Below, in pieces: positions 52,761 to 64,000 of a stretch of DNA of 64,000 nucleotides (position 1 is its first letter; every line of letters starts with the position of its first letter). A program made the position numbers and the translations under genes. The notes beneath the pieces are model-generated. The model made no database searches and was not told where the DNA came from. It saw only the letters and a program-made list of their open reading frames with translations. Source of the DNA: Gymnorhina tibicen (lineage: Eukaryota > Chordata > Aves > Passeriformes > Artamidae); contig VXAZ01007505.1 in assembly GCA_013399875.1 (NCBI GenBank), positions 1,129,663 to 1,193,662 on the forward strand, read 5' to 3'.

Positions 52761-55700
52761 GTTGTTTAGGACAGTATTGTATTAAGCATGTTGACGTATC
52801 TCTGGAAGGATGATAACCAGCTCACACTTGCATTCCTAATCCAAACAAAATGTATGATCCACTATACAAAACAATACAAATCCTTCTTGCCTGGTAAAAA
52901 TTCAAATGTTTAAAAAATAAATTTTCCACCTTCTTTGAAAGAAAATATCAGTCTGGTCCACAGACTCTTTCAAAAGCATCAGACTGTAAGCAGCTCAAAG
53001 GTATTGAAATGTCATCATCTCTTAGACACTGATTAACATAAAATGTTGCTGACGATTAAAAACATATTTTTGTCACACTATAAAATAATGGAAAAAGTAC
53101 ACCTAATTAATTTTGTGGAAATTAGTGAGATTTAGTCGAGAAGTTTGAAAGACTATAACATTAGAGAGACTTCAAAACATATTAATGATCTTCTTAATTT
53201 AAGATCTTGTAGTGAAAAAATCAAATAAAAAGTTTATGCAGAATAAAAATACAGCAAGAAGAGGAGAACAATTTCTAACCATAGATATGTTCAGTCCCAT
53301 TGAGAAACAGATCTATGAGTGCATCAGACTAGATGGTAGACTGAAATACGATTTAAAAATTTCTCTTGTCATAAATAAGTTATATAAATTTCCCTTTACC
53401 CCATCTTTTAAAATGTCAAAAATAAACATTTATTTTTGATTAAACAAGGACAGTTATTCTCTCGAGTTCACTTTCATGGCAGGTGTTTATGGTGAGGCAG
53501 GTTTAATTTGGACTCTTGCCACTACTAACTTGGAGTTTCTGCTATGATTCAAGAATTGAAAATTTGAAAGTGAATGTTTAAAAGGATGTACTTGTGTATA
53601 TTAATTGACCAGAAAATCACTGGGAGTTGCTGGCTTTGTGCAACTGGAAGACAGATGACATCAGAGTCCATAAGCTGGAGCATTTGCAGCACAGTTCAGA
53701 AGAACTGCTGACATTATCAGGATTTGTCCAGCTTGAGGAGTACTGCATAAATATCTCACCAGTCTGAAAAGACAAATTCAAAATGAAAGATGTATTGAGA
53801 AATGTCCCTTATGATGATAAGAGTGGAAATATTTTCTTATGAGAGCACCCAAAACACTTTGGGCTTTTCATCTTAAACACACCTAAGCTGACATGATTAC
53901 TTTGTATACATTTATGAGGTTTACTGCAAGTGGGTCAAATTTACTAAACTAAACAATTTTTGTAACAACAACTGGCAACAATTAATCCAGTTGTATATTT
54001 AGACTTCAAATTAAAGATTTCTAATTTTCAGAGACATGAGATTCTATACCATTTTCCAAAGGCCTCCTGAAGACAAAAAACTTATCCCTCTAATAACACA
54101 GTTTACAAAATACATTGCAAAATTTATTTAGCTAAGTTAATGAGGCATAGAATCTGGTAGCCCACTCTTCAGTCTCCCTGTTTTCAAGAAAATCTACCTT
54201 TGATGATGAATTCTGTGATGTTAAAATTGACTGGGTTAGACCTTGAAGACCAGTTTGAAGTAGTGAAAGTCCACACCATCTCCAAAATTGTTAGTTGGAC
54301 AAGTTTTCTATGGCAGGACACTTATCTTCTAGAATTTCCCAAAGCTACTAAGCTTCAGGAATACGGAGATGCATCTTCAGCTTCAGCTTGCTCCTCTCTC
54401 TTCTCTATATCCAGATCCTTATTTTGAACTGGCTCACAAAAAATAAAGTATAATTCAAACTATTCTTTACACAAAATGTAAAATATGAACCATGTTCCTT
54501 ATTTCTCCTCTGTGTAGTCTAGAAGGCCTCCAGTTCCTTGCTTGGCTGGTCTTTAAACAGCCTATGGTCATGACTTCAATAAATTGCCCTTTATGTGGAC
54601 AGGAGTGGGATTTATGCAAGCATTAGTTAAGACCTTTTATCTCTGTGAGATATAAATTTAACTCCACTTTCTGCTCAAAAAGAGCATTAACATTTTACAG
54701 AAAACTGTACAGGTTATTTTCAGGTTTGTCTCTAAAATTTTATTTCAATCCCAGTGTTAAAAGGCATTGCAGGGATTGAAAAGGCTCCTGCAGAGTTCTT
54801 AGTGATTACTCTCTTTGCAGGGTGGAAATTAAGAAGTAATGTGAATACTGAGGGTGAGAAGAGGCTTCCAGGCCCTTCATTATGACATGTTTTATGAGCT
54901 TTTCATTCTCACAGACAACCTTAGAAACATGATAAAGAGAGCTCAGACAATATTGATTTGCATTATGTTCAGTAGTGATGATTGGAAGTCAAGTTAATGC
55001 AGAATCAGGTTTGGCTAGCTAAATCTTGATGTGGTCTGAAGTAAAACACTAGCTCTTCATTCCTTGTCTTTTGTTTGGCTAATCAAAGGCAGAGAAACAT
55101 AACTCTATTGTGAAGCTTTATTTTGTAAGCCATAGGGGAGTATCTAAATATGACAGCAAGTAGCAATAATTGTCTAAATAATGCACCAACTTGTAAATAC
55201 CACTGCTCCTTTTATTTCACTTATGGAATTCAGCATACTTGCACCACTAACTATTAACTACTGTATTGAGTTAGGAACAAAGTAAAAATCACATATGTTG
55301 CTGAACTCTTACTATGTCAGATTCCACTGTGAGAGTCTAAATTGCACTTCATACACAATTTCAGGAAAATTCACAGCCAAATAAATAGAACACCAGAAGT
55401 AAAATAAACAAAGTAACAGTGAAATGAAAATATCACCTGCAGTAAAAATGACACCAGTTATTTTGTAAAGGCAATTATTTGAGTATCTTTATATCATAAA
55501 TCATGAATAAGAATGGTCTTCCAGTGTTCCAGCATAATATGGAAAACATCCACTGCAGACATTTGCTCATTTCCATCGCAAGCATCATTAAAATAGAAAC
55601 ACAAAACCGAACAAAGAAGTTTCTCTTGAACTACTCATAAGCTGGCTTTGCCTCTTCATGCCCTTACTCAAAGACATATATTTGAGAGCTTACATGCCTT

Positions 55701-56639
55701 GTACCTGCAGCTGTATTTCAGCAACAACAGGATCATATTACAATACAATAACTACAATAAAAGCAGATTAAAGGCTGCTGAACTGTTTACGTTAATGATG
55801 TTTTTATTATGAATAATGAACTGTTTCCTTTTCCTGTTTCACCTTATTTCTTGTAAAATGTATTGTACTATTGATAGGATTGCTTCTACAAGAAAATAAA
55901 TTCCATTTAGTAGGACGAGTTCTTTATTTAGTCCATTTCTAAACATTCTCTAAAGTCTGAGTTTAAAACACATGGTTCAGATTCTTATGTATTGTACTTG
56001 AACAGATCAAAGAGAGCTCATCCAAGATCCATGAAGAATCTTGGGATTTATCATAGTAAAAATATCTGACTCAGGTTTTCCCAGATGATTTACCACAGCT
56101 GATAAATTTGCTAATCTCTTCCTTTCCTAAGTGTTATTTGTCTAGTGGCCACACCATTTGGATCTTTTCACTCAGTTCTGAAAAGTGCATGTTCAAAAAT
56201 CCATTCTGAATCCCTTCTAAATTGGCAACAATTCATACATGGAAGTCAACTGTCACACATTTGATTAACACTAAATTGTTTATTTCAATCATCTCCATTT
56301 GTGGTACATGATTAGTGCTTGTCGGTTCATAGTCTTCAAATATTTACAGGTCATGAGCCTCTTGGGAAACAAAAGGCAAATATTCTAGATATGTGTTTTT
56401 GCATTTATGTTAAAATTCATTTTAATTTCTGGATGCATGAGCACAAATCTGAAGAATCTGTTAGTTCTCCTACTATTTAAAACTTTTAACACTTGCTGCT
56501 AAACAAAACTATTTATATCAGAGATTTTATTTGTAAATTACTGTATTTCTCAAACAGTTCTGCTCAGTATGTGCTAACACTGAATTGTATATGAGAAAAA
56601 GTTGTGTATGAAAAAAATTATATATGAAAAAAGAATTTA
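52761..56639. other. Intergenic sequence, no gene recognised
   Basis: These 3.9 kb are strongly AT-rich, with only short open frames (for example 53212-53439 and 54200-54427) and no recognisable repeats. Confidence 0.5.
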
Positions 56640-57078
56640 CACTGCAGGGTTCTAAGAAGAGCAACAGAGCTGGTGAAGGGTCTGGAGCACAAGTCCTATG
56701 AGGAACAGCTGAAGGAGCTGGGGGTCTTGAGTCTGGAGAAATGGAGGCTCAGGGCACTCTTTATCACTCTCTACAACTACCTGAAAGGAGATTGTGGTGA
56801 AATGGGAGTTGGTCTCTCCTCCAAAGTAAAAGGTGATAGGATGATGGAAAATGGCCTCAAGTTACATCAGGAAAGGTTTAAATTGGATAGTAGAAACAAA
56901 TTCTTCAAGCACTGGAACAGTTATTCCAGGGAAGTGGTGGAATCAACATTCCTGGAGGTATTTAAAAACATGCAGACATGGTTCTTAGGTATGTAGTTCA
57001 GTGATGGACTTGACTGTGTTAGGTTAATGGCTGGACTTGATTCCATCCTAAACAACTCGAAGATTCCATAATAATCTG
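56640..57078 (+). mobile_element. CR1 LINE, 5'-truncated 3' end with partly open frame
   Basis: The + strand carries the end of CR1 ORF2: [38 protein letters not shown] and [14 protein letters not shown], in one frame from 56673 to 56996. GGACTTGATTCCATCCTAA and a decayed ATTCTATGAT-type end follow at about 57028-57075. It lacks the catalytic core. The type is the same as the copy at 26210 but in opposite orientation. Confidence 0.9.
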
Positions 57079-57084
57079 GTCAGA

Positions 57085-57390
57085 GGATACAGAGAAGACA
57101 GAGCCAGTCTCTTCTTGGAGGTGCAGCAATGGGACAAGAGGTGAAGGACATCGGTTAGAGCACTGGAATTTTCAGTTGTATATTAAGATTAATTTTTTTA
57201 ATCATCGGGATAGCCAAATACAGGGACAGACCATACAGAGACATTATGGCACCTCCACATTTGGAATTGTTCAAGGCTCAACTAGACAAGTTGACTTGGT
57301 TATGTCTGCTCTGAGCAAGGAATTAGACCAGTTGATTTCGTGAGCTCTGGTGCAGTCTGAACTGTTCTGTGATCTTACGTTCACTTCAAA
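57085..57390 (+). mobile_element. Second CR1 3' fragment, adjacent and older
   Basis: After the end of the preceding copy, matches to CR1 restart: GGACAAGAGGTGAAGGACAT (57133 on), CTCAACTAGACAAGTTGACT and GTTCTGTGATCTTACG at the end (57364 on). This is a second, more decayed CR1 3' end in the same orientation, either an independent insertion or a duplication of a CR1 tail. Confidence 0.7.
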
Positions 57391-60300
57391 GACTTTCAGG
57401 ACCCATTTCCTTTACGCAAGTGCCTATTTGAACAGAACTTATAAAAAGGTAGTTATCTCTAAATGTTTTTCCCCTATCAAACTGTGTTGAAATTAGCCAA
57501 GAGGCTGAGCGCAGACTTTCAGAGAGTGATTGCGTAAATCATGTTCCACAAAAAACCAAGCAAAAATGTAGTTAATCAAATGCTGGCATGCAGTTCTTTA
57601 GAATAGCCCTATCCAGGTTATATTTAACTTTCTTCCATCTGAAAAAGTAAGAGATTCAGAGAACAAAGCATCATTGTTGAGAACATTAATTTTGGACTCT
57701 CCTAGCTGGGCCCCAATCAAAGCTTTCTTTGTTAGGTAATAAAACCTTCTCATTCTCTTACAAAGCCAAAGCACTGTAGAAACAAAGGCTGCACGTAAGG
57801 GGATAAAGAGACCAAAACCCAGCTGACTTCCTTAGTGCAGCTTCAGAACAAACTACAGATCAGATTCACAGGTGGTGTCAACCATCCCAAATCACCTAAT
57901 CATCAGGTGAGCATCTCGTCCCATACACAAAGTTAAACAATAAAAATCTGTTTATAGAAGAAAAGAATTAATATGATAGGTTGGAAACACATTTTGGCAA
58001 AACTTCTTTGTTGTATATATACATTATCATAGCCTTAACCCTTGGAGTCCTTGTACATTTGAGCCTAGTTTTTGGCTGTGGTAGGTCACATAATCCTTTC
58101 ATATAGGTATTCAAGGGCTTGATGCTTCAGCCTGTGCCTCACCATGCTTCAAAGTCATCACACATCATCAACATGGGTGACAGCATAAATCTGTTTCAGT
58201 CTGACTCCTGGTGCAGAGACCACTCAAGGAATTCAGGCTGTGCAGCAAAGGGTCTGTAATCAGAGCAGTGAGACACGCTCCATCACCAGGACAGAGCAGC
58301 TCCAGGCCACACAGCAGATACCTTCCAGTGGTTTGGTGGTGTTTTGTAGATGCGTTTCATTACTCTGGCAGCTCAGATCTGCTGAATGGCTGGGTATTGG
58401 CCACCTTAGGTACATACTCAGAAGTGTCAGGCTTCTGGTAAGACAGCAAGTATTCAAGAGGAGGCAAAGGCCAAATTTGTTCTTTCCCCCCCACTCCTTT
58501 TTCTTTCAGTTAGATTACTTATGCAGTTCAATAGTAATTTTATATTATTAACAATATTAAACTCCTTACCTGATAAGATAGAGGGAAATTCCATTAACAT
58601 GGGTGAGAGGCTTAGTGCAGATGTGTCCTTTGTACCAAATCCAACCTTCATTCATCATGGTGTAAGGAGAAATCAGCATTCTTTCACCATGACATTTCAG
58701 CATAAAAAAATCTGTATGCACTTTATATTTTAAAAGCTGATGAAGAAACTTGATGATAAAATGATCAACAAACATAGATATAATAATCATAAAACTGAAA
58801 GGGGACATTCAAGTCAAAGAACAATTTCTGTGTATTTTGAGTCACATAACTGTCAAACTTCTACATAAGCACTTAAAGGCTGATTTTGCTAACCCCAAGC
58901 TGGACTCAGGTTTTTACTAAGTGTTTATTTACAAAACAACACACTTGCTACTACTGTAGTAGGAGAGTTTGTGCTATATTAAGAGAGTTTTGCTGTGCAC
59001 TTTATCACTGTTATATGTATGAAGCATTTGCAGGCTTTAATATTAGGTTTTCTGAAAAACTCAGAATTCTTTAACTTTAGAATAAAAACCCTGAAGAAAA
59101 AAACATTCAATACGTATGTTTCAGTAGCTATTGTTGTTTCATCAATACCAATACCAGTCTTACATATACTACCCCTTATCCTGTAGTTAAGCTCTCTGTG
59201 TGGCTGGTTACATGGAAAACCTCTTCAACAAAGACTATCAACAAGATTTCTGATAGAAAATAGGAAATAGAATTGCCTCCAAATGCATGAGGATTTTTTT
59301 TTTTAATTTAAGCAAGAGCAAAAAATAGAGATATTTTTCTCTGATTATTCAAGTCAGTGTTTTAGGAGAGCTGACAGTCACTGCCAAGTAGGTGCTGTGA
59401 GTTGAACCAGAGGACAAAAGGGAAGAGGAACATTTACTGAGTTTGATTGTTTCCAGAAAGTAATTTAGAAAAGGGACTGTCTGAGTCCAAACTAGCTCCT
59501 GACTCAGGAACTTAAGTGGAACAGGAGACATCAGCCTGCAAGTTCCAACTCAGCTGTAAATTGCGGATTTTGGGAGTCTTTTAGACAATTTGGCTTCACT
59601 TGCCTGCTTGTTATTGCAGTTAGCACTGCATTCAAGTGTGCTCACATATGTGTCTACTAATGTCTTGATGAGAGGAAGAGAGCAACTTTATTTTCAGAGT
59701 TTAAAAGGGTCCATTTTTTACTGCACGGTAAAAACTAGTCGTGTTCAATATGGCATTTAAAAAGTGTGAGGAAAGAAATGCATGCAGTTCAGAAGCACCC
59801 ACAGTTGCTTTCACTCTAATGCAGAACTTGTTGAATGCATTTGGGCACCCAGTCTCACTGCTAAGATGGCAGCTGCCTCCACTCAGGAGACCTCTGGGGC
59901 TTAAAGTCTGCAGTGATCATCTAAGAAGCTGACATGCCATTACAGAGAATAAGCTGGGATAGAGCCATGCCAAGTCTATTATTCTAGAGTGATTGTTTCC
60001 TGTTCACTCTAATCTCAGTGTACAATCACTAATAGACTTCATGGCAAGAACTCCATTTATGCACTAGATTTTGTGTGGTTGTCAAAATAACATTTAAGGT
60101 TAGAAAATGTCATATGAGAATTGCTTGATATTCTTAGAGGAGGGAAGTGAAGAAGGCAATGAAGAGCTTTGAACCCCCTGGATTATATGAGAGAATACTG
60201 GGATGTTAGCTTTTCCACTGAGACATCATGATTTCTGAAGTGCTGGTAATTGTCAGTAAACACATGACAAAAAAAAGGCTTATATTTTTCTCCTGTAAAA

Positions 60301-63300
60301 AAGGCCCAATAGCAATTCATGTGAAAGGAGAAGATAGGATTTCTGTTAAATCTATAGATGGATCTGCAGAAGAATGAAAATATAAGGTAACATTCATGTA
60401 CAAAAGTCCCTGGAATGGAGTCTGGTAATCAGAGCATCCACAGTTCATCTGCTGGACACATAGAAGGAAAGAGTTCAGTAAGGATCATTTTATATCTATC
60501 ACACATCAGGTTTTCTAAACCTTTGCAAGTGCTGTTTCAGACTTCACAGATACCTATTACTTGTTCTTGCTGTAATGTGGGTTGAATGAAAGGTGATTTC
60601 AGGGTAAAGAAAAATTTCAAGTCAAACAACTAACATGAAGGCATCATTTCTGTGCAGTGGAAATTCAGGTCTGCATTGCTCCTGTGACACCTGTCACTTC
60701 GGCTCTCAGAGAACAGATTGGCATGAGGGGACAACTTGCAGGTTGGCATATTAAAAGTCCTACATGGAGAGTCAAATCAGATCACCTAAAACAGATAGCT
60801 ATTACTGGTCAGCTGCCTATTTCCTTGTACTCCCCAGACTCTATTTCCATTGACTAGAGTGAGAGCTTGCGTGCTTTGCAGAAACAAAGAAACATAGAAA
60901 CAAATTGCATCCAAGATGTGCATCACACAGATGCTCTGAGGAGCTGACAGAACAAGCAAAGTTCAAGAAGCAGCTCTCGTTCAGCAGCCAGCATTTGCTA
61001 AAAAATCTTTCAGGCACTGGCAAAGTGCTTTGTGATGAATATCAGTAAAGTCCAAGGGCCCTAAATGACTGTAAAAGTGCAAACAAGCACATGCTTATGT
61101 AAATTAAATATGGCACAAAAAGACTGGAGCTGGTGGTGACCGAGACTTTTAAAGAAACCGAAGCAGTTTACTGACTTCAGCACTGCTGGGTCTGAGCCAG
61201 CCAGCCTTCCTTCTAGAAGGGTGCACCAGTGTGACTGCAGTGCCACCGTAACACTACGCTGCTTCTCTAAACTTCGGGTTTGTATTTCTGCCTGGCACCG
61301 CACCTCACACTACAGGCATGTCAGTTCGGAGACCTTTAACTCCACTATGATTTATAAACATGCTCTGTGTTTCTGCCAGAAAGTGGGCACCAGAAAGTCT
61401 AAAGTAGTAAAGGTCTGAGCAGCCAAATCAACCACAGCCATGCTAGGAGATGATTTTCCTGTGTGAGGAGGAGTACATCTGATGTACTGAAGAATGCAGG
61501 CCAGGAGAAGCCAGTATTCACCTAATCATCCTATTATAGTTAACAGCCCCAGAGTTAGACAGCACAACAGAAGGGGTGACTTGCATCCATGTACTGAACT
61601 GTCCAGTTGAATAAGAAAACTGCTTTTTAGGAGAACATACTTAATTTTCTGCTACTGAGATTTTACTGCATTGCTAAAGCCATTTAAATATCCATTTAAA
61701 CAAAGATGAAACTTCGTCTCCCCTTCTTGAAACCATCTGACTACTGAATAAAAGAGGAACATTTCCTCCTTTTTCCCCTGGGAGTGATATCCAGGCCAAG
61801 TCTCTCTTGGCACTGTAGAGGTTCCTCAGCATGAGCATCAATTCTCCTCCGTCTCCACTGTGCAACCTTTCTGACTGGATGAGTCACTGCACACACACAT
61901 ACATCCAGGCTGCAAATGACTCTCCTCACAAGTCTTGGGAGAGGGCCGTACACAGCAGCCACTCTGCTTCTGACCCTGTGCAATATGTCACACAGCCTGT
62001 AGGTATTCCAGATCTACTGATCAGATAGAGAAAATATCATATTGCAAGAGAAGCAGGAGCTCCCAGGTAGACACAGAAGACTAGAGCTTTTGCAGAAAGT
62101 TCTAGTATGCAAAGTATTTATTTCTAGTATTTAAAGTGCATATACAATGAATTCTAAAGCTTCCCATAAAGTGCAAGCACAACAGCATAAATGTAGAATG
62201 GCTACCTGATATACAACACATTCCTTCCACTCTTGTGATAGATGATGGAGTATGGGTAGAGTAGACAAACCCAAAGGGAAACGGTTTCTGTAGATAAGTT
62301 AATCTTGTCACTGACAGATTTTCTGCTGCACTATTAGATAATCTCAGAACCGGGAAAGACTGAGCATCTCATATTCTAGGTAGGCGGTTGCTTAGAATTT
62401 AGGTGTCTTGATACGGTCTCCTGACCTTGTGGTTCTAGCTTGAAGTGTCTGGTTTGCATTGCACAGACATTACTGTAGAATAAATTGTATATACTTCCAG
62501 GCTTGTCTCAGGCTAACAGCAGTCACTGTGTCACCACTTGTTTCTCCCAACAGCTTTTCAATATACTGTCAAATTTCAGCTTAGCTTGATTTTGAGAAGT
62601 AGTGGCCACAAAATTAAAGTTCCTATAAATTTTGAAATAAGTTGTGGTTGGTGAGATTTAGGAAAAGCCTTCATCTTATGCAGATTTCTAAGAGAAAAAG
62701 AGTGTCTTTAAACACAGCAAATTCAGAGTACGCAGCCAAGCAGAAGGTAAATCCAAAGAAAATGAAACTTTTGTTGTTCTACTGGTAATGCTATTACTTA
62801 TTCTGGCAGGACAAAATGCCAGGCTACTGACATGACACTGTTGAGGACAGGCATGGCAGGAGTCTGCAAATGTTGTCTAGCAAGTAACAAGATCATCCGG
62901 ATGGGAGGAGTTGAATGTTTGATGTGTTTGAATGTAGCAGTTCATATCAATTCACCACGGTACATAACAAGTTTTTTTAATACAAAAAGCAGAGTCAAAT
63001 GCTGCATTCCAGTTCCAGCCAAACTCCTATTTACTTTGACAACTGAAAGAGAGAAGACTTAGTTCTTGTGTGGTCTAATGCTGTTTAAGTAAGATGTTGT
63101 GCCACTTTCTCACAAGCCAGAACGATCATTTGAACACAAAAGTAAAAATAATGGTCAGCTTATCTGCAGAAACCAAAGAAAGAATTTTGGAAGAAAAAAG
63201 AGAGAAACAAGGAAGTGATTGAGAACACCAGTTCAGAGAAGAATTTTTTGCCAAACAGAAAGCTTGTACTTTAAGGACAATGAAAATACCTCACATTTAT

Positions 63301-64000
63301 GCTTGATCCTTCTGATATTAACTCCAGCAGCTGCCAGACTAGGACATGAATGCAATATATGGGGAAATTTGAAGTTATGATGCATTTTTTTTTTACACGG
63401 TGCACATAAAGGTGCTGACCCATAGTAGGATTGTTACTTTCATTGAGATTTCAGCAATATGTTTTCTTTTTAGCTTAGGATCCCAAAGCAGAGCTATTGA
63501 GGGACAGCAGATCCCAGTGCTGCCTGCTAATTAGGAGCCCTACAAATGTAGGTCACAAAAACAAAAGCAATGCTTTTCCGGGAGAGGACAAACATGTGAT
63601 TTGTGAATGAAAAGCCAGGAAGTTTTAAAAGTGAAACAGAAGTAAATTCAATCAGGCTCTTCTTACAAATGAAAACAGTGAAAACTCTTGGCTTTTAGCA
63701 TTTGAAGAGTAGAGAAGATTTTATTAACTCTTTGTTCTTCCAGATAAACTGAAACTGCAGCCAATTAATATTACAAATATATTTTCCAGTGCTTATCAGA
63801 GTGAGAAACTTGTTTTAGAAATATCAAACCATCACAGATCCAACCATTATATAGAAGCAATAGGAAAAAAGAGGTATAATAGTCTCCTGTTCCCCTAGCT
63901 GACATTAAACTACATTTTGCTAAGTACAGCTGTAGTCTGGCTCCCTCATTCAGTACCAGACACACTTCAAACCTGTCACTGATTATTTAAATTCTTCCAA
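57391..64000. other. Intergenic sequence to the right edge, no gene recognised
   Basis: These 6.6 kb are AT-rich with short open frames on both strands (for example 58211-58551 and 61674-62028), none with a domain or splice pattern. T runs occur near 59287-59304 and 63387-63395. The next gene must lie beyond the window. Confidence 0.5.

Overview
The window looks like bird nuclear DNA. The evidence is a spliced vertebrate kinase gene at the left end, copies of the CR1 LINE family, solo LTRs of avian endogenous-retrovirus type whose recurring end sequences I recognise from memory, and one tRNA-Ile-like retroposon head. The species cannot be read from the sequence. A neoavian bird is the best guess. 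A crocodilian or turtle is less likely but not excluded.

Positions 1-3645 hold the 3' part of one protein-coding gene on the + strand, the serine/threonine kinase PIM3. Three coding exons (115-478, 1734-1910, 2061-2245) give 241 residues, from just before the PIM hinge to the natural stop. They contain [12 protein letters not shown], the activation segment and a Ser/Thr-rich tail ending in ESL. About 85 N-terminal residues (glycine loop and ATP-binding lysine) would lie to the left of the window. A 1.4-kb 3' UTR with AU-rich elements ends at an ATTAAA poly(A) signal at 3624-3629.

Positions 3646-64000 form a gene-poor, AT-rich stretch in which I find no convincing protein-coding gene. Open frames there are short, mutually overlapping, and lack recognisable domains except for CR1 remnants. 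Recognisable content is mostly mobile-element debris: (a) a tRNA-Ile-like relic at 10074-10135; (b) two solo LTRs of one family on the - strand, 19288-19880 and 25040-25658, the second with an intact 5-bp target duplication; (c) CR1 LINE pieces at 26210-26625 (-), 30232-30520 (-), about 43830-45020 (+), 56640-57078 (+) and 57085-57390 (+); (d) an insertion hot spot at 35.8-41.5 kb with a + strand LTR, an unusual 0.9-1.2 kb block with a TATA box, splice-like signals and poly(A) signals, and a 1.25-kb GC-rich - strand LTR.

The rest is simple repeats, short minisatellites, several perfect hairpins and sequence with no readable structure. No bacterial-type system, CRISPR array, rRNA or functional tRNA was seen. 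The most unusual object is the block at about 36993-37920 (possibly to 38240). It has promoter, splice and poly(A) signals in the right order, and it is followed by a perfect 13-bp hairpin with a GAAA loop.
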